A stretch of 64,000 nucleotides of DNA from Dolomitihabitans soli (GTDB taxonomy: Bacteria > Actinomycetota > Actinomycetes > Streptosporangiales > Streptosporangiaceae): the NCBI RefSeq assembly GCF_022213955.1, contig NZ_JAKNTW010000002.1, positions 496,001 to 560,000 on the forward strand. The letters are read 5' to 3'. The notes beneath the pieces are model-generated. The model saw only the letters and a program-made list of their open reading frames with translations, was not told the DNA's origin and did not search any database. The position numbers and the translations under genes are program-made. Positions 25,561-34,424 of the stretch are shown here, piece after piece (within the stretch, counting starts at the first letter, position 1; each line of letters begins with the position of its first letter).

Positions 25561-27174
25561 TCAGGCCGGCTGTTCTTCTCGGCTTGAACCGTCGACCTTG
25601 AGGGGGATCGCCTCGGTGGTCTCCTCGGGCTGCGCCGCGGCCGCGTTGGTGGGGGCCACGTGGCGGAGCATGGTGAGAGCGAGGATCGTGAGTGCGATGA
25701 CCAGTATCGCTCCGATGAAGGCGACGACGTTGAGGCCGGATACGAAGGCATCACGGGCGGGTGTGATGATCTGGTCGGCCATCGATCCGGGCAGGTCACG
25801 GGTGGCGTCCAGGGCCCGGGCGAGGGTGTCGCGGCTGGCGTTGGCCACCTCGGCCGGGGTGTCGGCGGGGAGTTCGTCGGCGACGCCGTTGCGGTAGACG
25901 GTGGTGCCGAGGCTGCCCAGGGCTGCGATGCCGACCGCGAGGCCCAAGTCGCTGCTGGTCTGCTGCAGGGCGGAGGCGGCACCGGCCTTCTCGGGGGGCG
26001 CGGAGCCGACGATGAGCGAGACGCTCAGACCCATCACGGGGCCGATGCCGGTGTAGATGAAGCTGAAGCCGATGATGACGTAGGCCAGTCCGTTGTCGCC
26101 GGCGTCGGCCTGGGTGAGGGTGAGGTAGCCGATGGCGGAAAGGACCAGTCCGACGGCGGTGACGTTGCCGGGGCGAAACCGGCGGGCCGCGATCGGGGCG
26201 AGCATCGATGAGGCGATCAGGAGCCCTGCGGCGGGCAGCAGCCACAGGCCCGCCTTCAGCGGCGAGAGTCCGGCGACCATCTGCAGGTACTGGGTGACGA
26301 AGAGGTAGATGCCGCCCATGGCGACGGCGGCGAAGAGCATCACGCCGAGGGCGACGCTGAAGGCGCGACTGCGGAACAGGCTCAGGTCCAGCATCGGGTT
26401 CTCGAGCCGTAGTTGGCGGCGGGTGAAGACGATGCCGAAGACCAGACCGACCACCAGGGCGATCAGGGGCGCGCTCTGCACACCGTGCTTGGCGATCTCC
26501 TTGACGCCGTAGACGGCGGGCAGGATGGCGGCGAGGGACAGGACGACGCTGAGCAGATCGATCCGGCCTGCGTTCTCGTCCTTGTACTCGGGCAGCAGCA
26601 GCGGTCCGGTGATCAGCAGCAGAGCCATCACGGGGATGGCGAGGAGGAAGACCGAGCCCCACCAGAACGCCTCCAGCATGGCTCCGCCGACGACCGGGCC
26701 GAGTGCGATACCCACGGAGAAGCTGGCGGCCCAGATCCCGATGGCGGTGCCCCGCTGCTTGGAGTCCTGGAACATGTTGCTGATCAGGGCAAGCGTGGAA
26801 GGCATGAGGGTCGCGCCCGCGATGCCGAGCAGAGCCCGGGCGACGATCAACATCTCGGGGCTGCTGGCGTAGGCGGCGAGCAGCGAGGCGGCGCCGAAGG
26901 CCAGCCCACCGCCGAGCAGCAGCTTGCGCCGGCCGATACGGTCGCCCAGGGTACCCGCGGTGACCAGGAACCCGGCGATCATGAAGGCGTAGACATCGAT
27001 GATCCACAGCATCTGGGTGCTGCTGGGTGCAAGCGCCGCTCCCAGGTGCGGCACCGCCAGATGCAGGAGGGTCACGTCCAGCGACAGCAGGATGCTGGGC
27101 AAGGCCAGCATCGCGAGCCCGGCCCACTCCCGCCGACCGGCTCTCGTACTGCCCACGGCACTACTCGAAGTCAT
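25561..27174 (-). CDS. MFS efflux transporter, DHA2 (SmvA/LfrA-like)
   Basis: A 537-aa, 14-helix drug-proton antiporter: SLDVTLLHLAVPHLGAAL in helix 1, motif A TLGDRIGRRKLLLGG, motif C GIALGPVVGGAML, and a long C-terminal loop before the last helix (ADELPADTPAEVANASRDTL), as in SmvA/LfrA/QacA-type pumps. It follows the SDR gene by 81 bp on the same strand, so the pair is probably one operon. Substrate cannot be told from sequence. Confidence 0.9.
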   Translation of the reverse strand: MTSSSAVGSTRAGRREWAGLAMLALPSILLSLDVTLLHLAVPHLGAALAPSSTQMLWIIDVYAFMIAGFLVTAGTLGDRIGRRKLLLGGGLAFGAASLLAAYASSPEMLIVARALLGIAGATLMPSTLALISNMFQDSKQRGTAIGIWAASFSVGIALGPVVGGAMLEAFWWGSVFLLAIPVMALLLITGPLLLPEYKDENAGRIDLLSVVLSLAAILPAVYGVKEIAKHGVQSAPLIALVVGLVFGIVFTRRQLRLENPMLDLSLFRSRAFSVALGVMLFAAVAMGGIYLFVTQYLQMVAGLSPLKAGLWLLPAAGLLIASSMLAPIAARRFRPGNVTAVGLVLSAIGYLTLTQADAGDNGLAYVIIGFSFIYTGIGPVMGLSVSLIVGSAPPEKAGAASALQQTSSDLGLAVGIAALGSLGTTVYRNGVADELPADTPAEVANASRDTLARALDATRDLPGSMADQIITPARDAFVSGLNVVAFIGAILVIALTILALTMLRHVAPTNAAAAQPEETTEAIPLKVDGSSREEQPA

Positions 27175-27255
27175 GTGTCTGACCTTTCGGTTCGTCTGTT
27201 CATGGGCAGCCGCCCGCCCATGGGCGGGGCGGCTGCCGAGGAAGCGGGGGTTACC

Positions 27256-28017
27256 TCAGTGAGCGCTGCTTAGGCCCTGGGCGAAGCCGCCGTCGACCGG
27301 GAATTCGGCGTTGGTGGTAAAGGTCGCGTCGGCAGCCAGGAAGAGAGCGGCCGCGGCGACCTCCTCGACGGTGCCGTTGCGCTTCAGCGGAGTGGTCTCG
27401 CTGCCCTGCCGCTCGAACTCGCGGCGTTCTTCCTCGGTCAGCCCGGCGACGCCCATGGTCGGGGTCTTGATGTAACCGGGGGCGATGGAGTTGACGCGGA
27501 TCTTGCGAGGCAGGAACTCGGCCGCGAGGACGTGGGCGATCGCGCGCACCGCTTCCTTGGAGCCGGAGTAGGCGCTCAAGCCGGGGAAGATCAGATCGTT
27601 GGCAACGGTGGTGAAGACGAGCGCCCCACCATCGTTGATCAGCGGTGACAGGCTCTGCACCGTGAAGAAGGCGCCCTTGGCGTTGACGGCGAAGTGCCGG
27701 TCCCAGGAAGCCTCGGTGACCTCCTCAAGCGTCTGCACCTCGGCGATACCGTGGTTGACGAAGAGGTAATCGATCCGGCCGAGCCTGTCCTGCACGGTGT
27801 CGGCGAGGGCACGGATGTCGGCCATGCTCGCCGCGTCGGAGCGTACGACGTGCGAGGAGTCCGGCTCAAGCTCGGTGCGCGCCTCCTCGATCTTCGTCTC
27901 ATTGCGACCCGTGAGGACGACCTCGGCCCCGCCGTCCAGGAGCGCCTTGACAATGGCCAGGCCCATTCCGTGGGTACCGCCCGTCACGACGGCCTTCTTG
28001 CCTGCGAACTTGCTCAT
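27256..28017 (-). CDS. Short-chain dehydrogenase/reductase
   Basis: A 253-aa classical SDR. The start at 28017 has GGGAG 6 nt upstream; an ATG directly before it (28020) is too close. The cofactor motif is TGGTHGMG (about residues 11-18), the structural motif is VNHG instead of NNAG, and the catalytic Tyr and Lys are in YSGSK. The catalytic Ser, 13 residues before the Tyr, appears to be Thr (VFTTVAND). The C-terminal part AEFPVDGGFAQG is typical of NADP-type members. It is the first gene of a likely SDR-efflux pump operon. Confidence 0.88.
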   Translation of the reverse strand: MSKFAGKKAVVTGGTHGMGLAIVKALLDGGAEVVLTGRNETKIEEARTELEPDSSHVVRSDAASMADIRALADTVQDRLGRIDYLFVNHGIAEVQTLEEVTEASWDRHFAVNAKGAFFTVQSLSPLINDGGALVFTTVANDLIFPGLSAYSGSKEAVRAIAHVLAAEFLPRKIRVNSIAPGYIKTPTMGVAGLTEEERREFERQGSETTPLKRNGTVEEVAAAALFLAADATFTTNAEFPVDGGFAQGLSSAH

Positions 28018-28020
28018 CAT

Positions 28021-28463
28021 TGACTCCCTGGTCAGACAGTGTGCGAGGTGCGTGTGGCGCACCGGTTCCCACCGGCACACAGAGAGTGCTGGCCTGGACT
28101 CGCGGTCTTCTGTCGGTCTGCTTGCGGTGCGCTGACACGCCCGGCAAAGACCACGTGGCCGTACGGTGAGTCCAGGCGTTTCGGGGGTATTGGGTCCGCT
28201 TAGCGTCTGGTCGACGGACGGTGAAGGCTTGGGAATCGAAGGTGCGCTCACTGCTCGCGGCTTTGCTGACGGCTCGGGGCAGGTGGTCTCCGCAGTCCGA
28301 GGCCCGCCTGGAGTTGGGCGACCACGGTCTTCTTCAAGCCGGTCAAACGCTTCGAACTCTCCCGCGACACCCTCTAAAAGCCGCCTTGCCCGTATTGCAT
28401 GCATGTGCGATACGGGAGAGTATGCGGTTGTCAGCCGATCGATCTTGGTGTCGATGGGAGTGA
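28021..28463. other. Intergenic region, junction of unrelated DNA
   Basis: The first part should contain the promoter of the SDR-pump operon. No supported gene is present, and open frames through it have poor codon use. It ends where a truncated coding sequence begins, so a recombination junction probably lies here. Confidence 0.35.
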
Positions 28464-28736
28464 TTGGCGAGTGGCCCTTGCCGATGCCCTCACAGGAGAA
28501 TCGACCGCGAACCCGCATATGTGGGCGCCGGCGACAAGGCCCAGAGCCTCGTCTTCCCCCGCCCGGCCGAGAAGCATGGCACCTGGTCCTGGCTACGCCC
28601 CGCGCAGGGTCAGGCCCCCTGGACGCCGTACGAGCTGACCCCCGCACTGCCGGACGCGCAATTCTTCGACAGCCCCGCCACGCTCGAAGACGGCATGCTC
28701 CGCCTGCTCACCGAACCACCAGAGCAAGAGCACTAG
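28464..28736 (+). pseudogene. 3' remnant of a larger gene
   Basis: The frame codes for about 85 C-terminal residues (AQSLVFPRPAEKHGTWSWLR, then TPYELTPALPDAQFF and GMLRLLTEPPEQEH) with good codon use, but there is no credible start and the upstream DNA is unrelated. It ends 35 bp before the next gene on the same strand, which looks like its former operon partner. The family is not recognised. Confidence 0.5.
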
Positions 28737-28771
28737 CCCTCACCCCATCCCCCGCGAGGAGGCCCTTACCG

Positions 28772-29917
28772 ATGCCTGATGCCCCCCTGCTGCATTACAG
28801 CGCCAGCACCGCCCCCCTCCAGGCAGGCAGCCCCGACAACCCCGCCGCCAACACCATCGACATCACCATCGCCAGCCCGGCCGGCCGGAACATCTACTGC
28901 AACAAGATCGAAGTCGCCGTCCCGATCAGCAAACCGGGCGACGAAGGCGCGTACTTCACCGAGCAACCGACAGCCACGATCGCCGGCAAATGGAGCCCCG
29001 CGTCCGCCCAGATGAAGACCGGGCGGGAACTCGGCCTCGCCTCTGACGCGAACTACTACCACTTCCCCTTCAACGCCCCGCCCATACCCGGATTCGACCT
29101 CATCGACGAACCGCTGAAAATCACCGTCAGCGGCAACCTCGCCGCCACCCCCGGCAGCGTCCTCACCTGCCTGGTCACCGAGAACTCCGGCACGACCAGC
29201 GGCCACTACACCCTAAAGGAGACGCAGGAATTGACCTGGGACACCGCAGAGCCCGTTTTCTACCTGCACAACTTCATGGCCACCGCCCCGGACAAGCCGA
29301 CCATCCCCAGAACGAAGTTCAACTCCGGTGACCACGTCCGCTTCACCTGGGAAAGCAACGGCACCTCCTTCAAGTTGTATGACGGCGACGGCACGCTCGT
29401 CTACGAGGGCACCGACACTTTCTGCGTCATCCCGAAGGACGAAGACAAGGATTACAAGATCGTCAGCGACACCACCTTCACCCTTCAGGCGTCCCAGACC
29501 TCCGGCACGCAGGAATCCGGTTACCGGTGCGCCACCATCACCATCACCATCAACAACCCAACCCTCAGCGACCTCACCGTCGCGAACAACCTCGAAGCAA
29601 GCGACGCTTGTATCACGGGCCACCTCGAAGCGAACACCACGCACAACACGGGCAGCTTCACGACCGACAGCACTCTGACCGCCGGTGGCAGCGCTACCTT
29701 AGAAGGAGGGCTGACCGTGCTGGATCAGCAACAGGTCGTAATGGCAGCAACCGCGGGTGGCATCAACTTCGACCAAAATATCCTCGCGAACTTGGTTCAT
29801 GCACACTCGCTGATTGTTGCCGTCACCTCCCCTGGAAATTGGGCGATGACAGCCGACGCATACAGTGGAGTCAGGCTGTGTGAGCAGCCGACCATCGACG
29901 ACAACTACCAGCCATAA
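28772..29917 (+). CDS. Unrecognised protein, operon partner of the upstream remnant
   Basis: A 381-aa protein; GAGGAGG precedes the ATG at 28772. There is no signal peptide. The sequence is beta-rich with many Thr/Asn/Ser residues (ANTIDITIASPAGRNIYCNK, VRFTWESNGTSFKLYDGDGT, TITITINNPTLSDLTV). The C-terminal part has a repetitive TGSFTTDSTLTAGGSATLEG stretch resembling shaft- or fibre-like repeats. The architecture suggests a structural or binding protein. No family assigned. Downstream is a broken transposase, so the original 3' context is lost. Confidence 0.65.
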   Translation: MPDAPLLHYSASTAPLQAGSPDNPAANTIDITIASPAGRNIYCNKIEVAVPISKPGDEGAYFTEQPTATIAGKWSPASAQMKTGRELGLASDANYYHFPFNAPPIPGFDLIDEPLKITVSGNLAATPGSVLTCLVTENSGTTSGHYTLKETQELTWDTAEPVFYLHNFMATAPDKPTIPRTKFNSGDHVRFTWESNGTSFKLYDGDGTLVYEGTDTFCVIPKDEDKDYKIVSDTTFTLQASQTSGTQESGYRCATITITINNPTLSDLTVANNLEASDACITGHLEANTTHNTGSFTTDSTLTAGGSATLEGGLTVLDQQQVVMAATAGGINFDQNILANLVHAHSLIVAVTSPGNWAMTADAYSGVRLCEQPTIDDNYQP

Positions 29918-30149
29918 ATGGATTGGTGCGCCTAATTGCGCGTCGCCGCCGCCTACGAGCGCCGCGCGCTCGGCGTTGGCTCGCACCGGCCTTTCGACCA
30001 GCGGGGACGCTTCCTGCCCGAGCACACCACCGCCGTCAGCCTGCCGGACCGGCTTCTGCATCACAGCATCGTCGTGGTCACTCGAGACCGAGTCCTTCCG
30101 AGGGGTTTCCTCGAGCCGTGATGAGTCCGGCGGTCGTACTGTCCGTGGT

Positions 30150-30495
30150 GACATCGTGCTCGCGGTTACGGGTGTCACGGCGGATGAACTCGGTCATGGA
30201 GCGATGGGGTGCGGTCATGCCGCCGCGATCTGCTGGACCGTTGCCTGATCTGGAACGAGCGTCACCTGCGGCATGCCCTGCGCGAGTACGAACAGTTCTA
30301 CAACCAGCACCGAGCCCATCAGGCCCTGGACCAAGCGGCCCCGCTGCGCGTCGTGCCGGGGCCGATCACCGATCCAGGGCGAATAGCCGCCCTGAACATA
30401 CGCCGGAGAGACCGGCTCGGCGGAATCCTCAGCACGTACTCACATGCCGCTTGACCTGCACGGACGAGATTGTCGGCAGGCGCACTCTCATGTGC
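30150..30495 (+). mobile_element. 3' remnant of an integrase-core (IS481/IS3-like) IS
   Basis: Residual coding for the C-terminal end of a DDE integrase-type transposase: a frameshifted RMNSVMER (about 30165), then IWNERHLRHALREYEQFYNQ, HRAHQALDQAAPLRVVPG and RRDRLGGILSTYSHAA to the stop at 30454. It is followed by an IS end (30437-30495) carrying the reverse complement of TGCGCCTGCCGA. The 5' two thirds of the element is missing. Fragments of the same family lie near 42.6, 50.8 and 52.2 kb. Confidence 0.75.
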
Positions 30496-30841
30496 ACCGC
30501 CAGACGGCTGCGGCCGGCAGATTGTTCGGGCCGCGCGTCGTACCGCCGATGGTGTCGTCGTCCCCGATCGTCGTGACGGAGGCGGCATCACCGAGCTGGC
30601 CCACCAGCGTTCCGTACCGCCAGACCTGGAACGGCGTGGACGTCAGGGAGGGGCGCGACAACGAACGCGGCGACGACCAGCATCGCCGCCATCACGATTC
30701 TGCCTGTCATGGCTACAGTCGATCGTGATCGACTACGGGGGCATCTCCCCGAATGCTCAGGAGCCGAAAGCGCGCCGGCAGCTGGTCGGCGAAGGTTTTC
30801 ACCCCTACGGCAGTCAGGGCGTAGATGAGGTCGGCGGTGCC
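30496..30841. other. Gap with a possible broken secreted-protein gene on the minus strand
   Basis: On the minus strand a signal-peptide-like start (MTGRIVMAAMLVVAAFVVAP at about 30710) is followed, after an apparent frameshift, by GTLVGQLGDAASVTTIGDDD and TIGGTTRGPNN, ending at the IS end near 30495. This looks like a small secreted-protein gene cut by the IS, but there is no ribosome binding site and it is uncertain. Confidence 0.3.
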
Positions 30842-31606
30842 TCACAGCCGGGATCTCAGCACGTCGACCTCGCAGCCTGGCGCAGACGGGTCGAAGCCGT
30901 GCTCGACCAGCCAGCGGATCACCCGCAGGCTTCGCAGCGACCACCACGCGCGGATCACGTCGAGGTCGACGTCGGTACCGTAGCCGGCGACGACGTCGCC
31001 AAGGTGCTCCTCGTGTCCGAGCGTCAAGGTGGCGAGGTCGAACAGGGCATCGCCCCGGCTCGCCTCGGACCAGTCGATCACACCGGTGATCTCGTCACCG
31101 TCGACGAACACGTGGCTGATCTGCAGGTCGCCGTGCGTGAACACCGGTGTCCACGGCCGGAGCGCCGCCTCGGCAACCCGGCGGTTGTGCGTGACCAGGT
31201 CGGTGGGAAGGACGTCGTTCGTGACGAGCCACTCGCATTCGCCGTCGAGGTGCGATGCGATCTCGTCGAGGCTCCGACCGGGCCATGGCGGCAGTGGCGC
31301 GTCGTGCAGCATCCGTGCGGCGGCACCCGCCGCGGCCCACGCCGCTGACGACGCGGTCGACGGCTCGCCGAGGCGGCCGAGCGCCGTACCTGGGAGGGCG
31401 GCGAGCGCGAGCACGGGCGGCTTCCGCCACAGGACCTCCGGAGTCGGGATCGGCGCCATGGCCATGGCCTCGACCTCGACGTCGGTGCGCGTCTGATCGG
31501 CGTCGATCTTCAGGAACACGTCACCGACGCGCAAGGTCGCGCGCTCGTGATGGGCGACGACGACCTCGACCTTTTCCACGTCGGCGATTATCGCGGGGAT
31601 GACCAC
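30842..31606 (-). CDS. Aminoglycoside-phosphotransferase-fold protein
   Basis: About 254 aa from a GTG at 31606; the frame is open to 31681, but the extra part has poor support. The C-terminal lobe shows the APH/choline-kinase signature TPVFTHGDLQISHVFVDG and GVIDWSEASRGDALFDL. The catalytic Asp of HGDL and the metal-binding Asp of IDW are present, but the usual Asn of HGDLHxxN is His. The N-lobe has VFLKID, consistent with an ATP-binding Lys. APH-fold proteins phosphorylate antibiotics, sugars or amines; no substrate is indicated. Confidence 0.78.
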   Translation of the reverse strand: MVIPAIIADVEKVEVVVAHHERATLRVGDVFLKIDADQTRTDVEVEAMAMAPIPTPEVLWRKPPVLALAALPGTALGRLGEPSTASSAAWAAAGAAARMLHDAPLPPWPGRSLDEIASHLDGECEWLVTNDVLPTDLVTHNRRVAEAALRPWTPVFTHGDLQISHVFVDGDEITGVIDWSEASRGDALFDLATLTLGHEEHLGDVVAGYGTDVDLDVIRAWWSLRSLRVIRWLVEHGFDPSAPGCEVDVLRSRL

Positions 31607-31896
31607 CGACGTCACCGGGTTTATCGCGTGCGACCGCGCGGCTGACCGCGTCCCGCTGCCCGGCGGCCTCGTGCACGACACCGACCACTGACGGATCGAG
31701 CAGCGAGGTATTTTCCAATCTGAAGGCGCTGGTCGGATCCCCCGGCTTACCGACTCCTACCGCCTTGCCCAAACCCGAGCCAGAGCCGAACAAGCCAGCT
31801 GACCACACTCACAGGGGTGGGACCGGGATACGCCAAAACCTGCCGTGGTGACCGGTAAGCGCTGGTCAGCGGGTGGCCAAGCTTGGACTGACCAGA

Positions 31897-32622
31897 TCAC
31901 TCCGTCACGGGCAGGCACTCGGCGAGCAGGTCGACGACGTCGCGCCAGGCTCGCTGCGCGTGCCGTGGGTGGTAGCCGACGCCGGGGAGCACGGTCTGGT
32001 CGACCGGCGGGTGGTGGAAGGCGTGCAAGGCGCCGCCGTAGACCACGAGGCGCCAGTCGACGCCCGCGGCCTGCATCTCGGCGGTGAACGCGTCCCGTTG
32101 CGCGGGCGGCATGATCGGGTCTTCCGACCCGACCCCGGCCCACACCGGGCAGCGAATGCGCGCCGCCTCGCCCGGTCTGCCCGTGATCAGTGCGTTGACT
32201 GTCCCGATCGCGCGCAAGTTGACGCCGTCGCGCCCGAGTTCCAGCACGATTGCGCCCCCGGTGCCGTAGCCGACGGCGGCGATCCGATCGGGGTCGGTCC
32301 GCGGTTCGGCTCGCAACACGTCGAGCGCCGCGTGGCCGATGCCCCGCATCCGGTCGGGGTCGGCGAGCAGCGGCATGCAACGGGCCAGCATCTCCTCGGG
32401 GTCGGTGAACCAGCGCCCGCCGTGGATGTCGAAGGCCAGGGCCACGTATCCCAGCTCGGCGAGCGCATCGGCTCGGTGGCGGTCGACGTCGCTGAGCCCC
32501 GGCCCCTCGGGCCCGACCAGGACCGCGGGCCGGCGGTCGGCACCGGCGGGGAGCGCAAGGTGCCCGATCATCGTTAGGCCGTCGGCCCGGTACTCGACCG
32601 TGCGCGTGGTAATCGTCGTCAT
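31897..32622 (-). CDS. Dienelactone-hydrolase-family protein lacking the nucleophile
   Basis: A 241-aa alpha/beta-fold protein; the Met at 32622 (MTTITTR) is preferred to the frame start at 32670. It follows the DLH pattern: VEYRADGLTMIGHLALP at the start, LVGPEGPGLSD, LGYVALAFDIHGG, the elbow AVGYGTGGAI, the acid in GSEDPIMP, and His in GGALHAFHHP. The elbow reads G-Y-G-T-G-G where DLH enzymes have Cys or Ser at the third position, so Gly120 replaces the nucleophile. If the sequence is right the protein cannot be an ordinary hydrolase. Neighbouring genes give no pathway context. Confidence 0.8.
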   Translation of the reverse strand: MTTITTRTVEYRADGLTMIGHLALPAGADRRPAVLVGPEGPGLSDVDRHRADALAELGYVALAFDIHGGRWFTDPEEMLARCMPLLADPDRMRGIGHAALDVLRAEPRTDPDRIAAVGYGTGGAIVLELGRDGVNLRAIGTVNALITGRPGEAARIRCPVWAGVGSEDPIMPPAQRDAFTAEMQAAGVDWRLVVYGGALHAFHHPPVDQTVLPGVGYHPRHAQRAWRDVVDLLAECLPVTE

Positions 32623-32981
32623 GAGACCGGACTGTAGTGATCGTCGAGCCCGGTCGGACCGGTGTTTCACCGCTGGCAGAGTTCACCGCTGGCAGAACCG
32701 CGCGGGTGTGCCTCTGAAATGCGCGATTGCTGCGAATGGCGCGTTGGCTGGCGCAGAATGCCGGACAGCCGGCTGATGTGGCCGCTGAGGTGCGCCACCG
32801 CATCGACACATTGCGCACTGACGGGCCGTTCGACGCCTGGCACGCGACAGCGCTTGTAGGTCTGCGGAGGCGTGGGGCGCTGGGCTGTGTTGATGAGAAG
32901 TGACAGCGCTCGTTTTGGTTGCGTGAGACACCGAACTCGGTAGGCAAGAGGATGCCTGGTGATCTCGCGGCGTGACCCCAC
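32623..32981. other. Intergenic region without a supported gene
   Basis: About 360 bp; short frames on both strands have no ribosome binding sites or family resemblance. The left end should hold the promoter of the DLH-like gene (minus strand), and the right end leads into the MerR-type promoter. Confidence 0.35.
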
Positions 32982-33012
32982 TTGACCTTGACACGGTGAC
33001 AAGGCCTTCACT
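32982..33012 (+). promoter_or_regulatory. MerR-type promoter with 19-bp spacer and central dyad
   Basis: A minus-35 TTGACC at 32982-32987 and a minus-10-like TTCACT at 33007-33012 are 19 bp apart. Over the minus-35 end and spacer lies the dyad CCTTGACAC-G-GTGACAAGG (32986-33004; 8 of 9 arm positions complementary). A long spacer with an internal dyad is the hallmark of promoters remodelled by MerR-family activators. It drives the small-protein/alpha-beta-hydrolase pair. No MerR gene is in the window. Confidence 0.62.
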
Positions 33013-33033
33013 GTCGCCAAGGAGGTGGTCCCA

Positions 33034-33243
33034 ATGCCCATGCTGAAACAGGACGGGGTGGCGGTGCCCGCGGCCCGCCTGGAAGAGCGGTTCTTCTCGC
33101 TGGGCTCCCGTTTCGCGGGCGAGCCCATGCAGAAGGTCGTCAACTACCGACTGAAGCCTGCGGTCGGCGGCAAGTCGAACAGATCCGACCACATGTGGTT
33201 CGTTCCTGATCTCGACGCGCTACTGGGGGTGCGGTCGTCATGA
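33034..33243 (+). CDS. Small unrecognised protein coupled to a hydrolase gene
   Basis: A 69-aa protein; AAGGAGGTGG ends just upstream of the ATG at 33034, an excellent ribosome binding site. The sequence (EERFFSLGSRFAGEPMQKVV in the middle, MWFVPDLDALLG at the end) matches no family I recognise. Its stop overlaps the hydrolase start (ATGA at 33240-33243), so the two are translated together and are probably functionally linked. Confidence 0.6.
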   Translation: MPMLKQDGVAVPAARLEERFFSLGSRFAGEPMQKVVNYRLKPAVGGKSNRSDHMWFVPDLDALLGVRSS

Positions 33244-34079
33244 CCATGATCTACAAGTCCGAGGCCGGTGGACGCGAGCTCCGCGACCACTACCGGCAGG
33301 TGCTGGACGCCTGGCCGGTTCCCGCCGAACACGTACGGGTGCCGACTCGCGAGGGCGAGACCTTCGTCCTCGCCTCCGGCCCGCAGGACGCGGCGCCCCT
33401 GGTGTTGCTGCACGGCTCGGGCGCGAACACGTCGATGTGGCGAGGAGATATCGTCACCTGGTCTCAGCACTTCCGCACGTACGCCGTCGACCTCGTCGGC
33501 GAGCCTGGCCTGAGCGCGCCCTCGCGCCCCGCCCTGGACTCCGACGCCTTGTCCCTCTGGCTGGACGACGTACTGGAAGGCCTCGGGGTCACCAACGCCG
33601 CGTTCGTCGGCACGTCCCTCGGCGGCTGGACGGTCCTGGACTACGCCATCCGCCGTCCAGAACGAGTGACCCGCCTGGCCCTGATATGCCCCGGCGGCGT
33701 GGGACGGCAGAAGGTCGGCTGGATTTTCAAGGCCCTACTGACCCGCCCGTTCCGACGCGGCGGACTGCGCGAGTCGGCGATGGCTGTCGCAGGACTGGAC
33801 GGGGAGAAGGACCGGCAGGCGCTCGACGCCGTCGTCCTGACGTTCACGCACTTCAACCCGCGCAGGGAGAAGCTCCCGGTATTCCCCGACGACGCGTTGC
33901 GCGGCCTCACCATGCCCGTACTCGTCATCGTCGGTGGCGATGACGCCATGTTCGACTCCCACCAGACCGCGCGGCGCGTCCGTGAGTGCATCCCGCACTC
34001 GACCGTGAACCTGCTCCCCGGGGTCGGTCACGCCATCTTCGGCCAGGCCGAGCCAATCACCGAGTTCCTCCGGGCCTGA
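33240..34079 (+). CDS. Alpha/beta hydrolase
   Basis: A 279-aa soluble hydrolase with the oxyanion region LLHGSGANTSMW, the strand motif TYAVDLVGEPGLS, the nucleophile elbow FVGTSLGGWTVL, the acid in VIVGGDDAMFD and the C-terminal His in LLPGVGHAIFG, all in the right order. The length is typical. It is the second gene of a two-gene unit behind a MerR-type promoter. Substrate unknown. The downstream minus-strand gene overlaps its 3' end. Confidence 0.88.
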   Translation: MTMIYKSEAGGRELRDHYRQVLDAWPVPAEHVRVPTREGETFVLASGPQDAAPLVLLHGSGANTSMWRGDIVTWSQHFRTYAVDLVGEPGLSAPSRPALDSDALSLWLDDVLEGLGVTNAAFVGTSLGGWTVLDYAIRRPERVTRLALICPGGVGRQKVGWIFKALLTRPFRRGGLRESAMAVAGLDGEKDRQALDAVVLTFTHFNPRREKLPVFPDDALRGLTMPVLVIVGGDDAMFDSHQTARRVRECIPHSTVNLLPGVGHAIFGQAEPITEFLRA

Positions 34080-34424
34080 GGTGAAAGCGGCAAGGGCACG
34101 TTCTTCCTCGGCCGCCAGTTCGGCCATCCTCTCTGCGTGCTCCCGCGCCCACAGGTCGGTGTAGTTGCCTTCGTACGGGTCGAGTTCACGTTCCGGCTTG
34201 GGCTTGGGCGCGAGGGTGAGCCCCGGCAATACGTTGGGGGTGAGCAGGGCGCTGGCGTGCTCGGCGTGCTTGGCGTGGCGCAACTCGGCCAGGAGGGCTT
34301 TGCGCCAGGCGAGGAGCTTCATCAGGTTCTTGTTCGGCGTGACGATGATGTCGATGAACGCCTGGACGCCCCGCGCTGCAGCCGCGCGGGACGGCGCGTC
34401 GGTGCGCTGGTGGAACTTGTTCAC
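33735..34424 (-). pseudogene. Probable remnant: N-terminal part of an unrecognised gene
   Basis: The GTG at 34424 has GGGGGAG 6 nt upstream. Residues 1-115 (HQRTDAPSRAAAARGVQAFI, IVTPNKNLMKLLAWRKALL, DPYEGNYTDLWAREHAERM) look like a real, helical protein. From about 34080 the frame simply runs antisense to the alpha/beta hydrolase, so the original 3' part has probably been lost and the open frame continues by chance. Confidence 0.45.

Noticed and set aside
28166-29917. Single 583-codon gene including the 5' region
   Set aside because: The real start is at 28772 with GAGGAGG; the upstream part overlaps a remnant coded in another frame.
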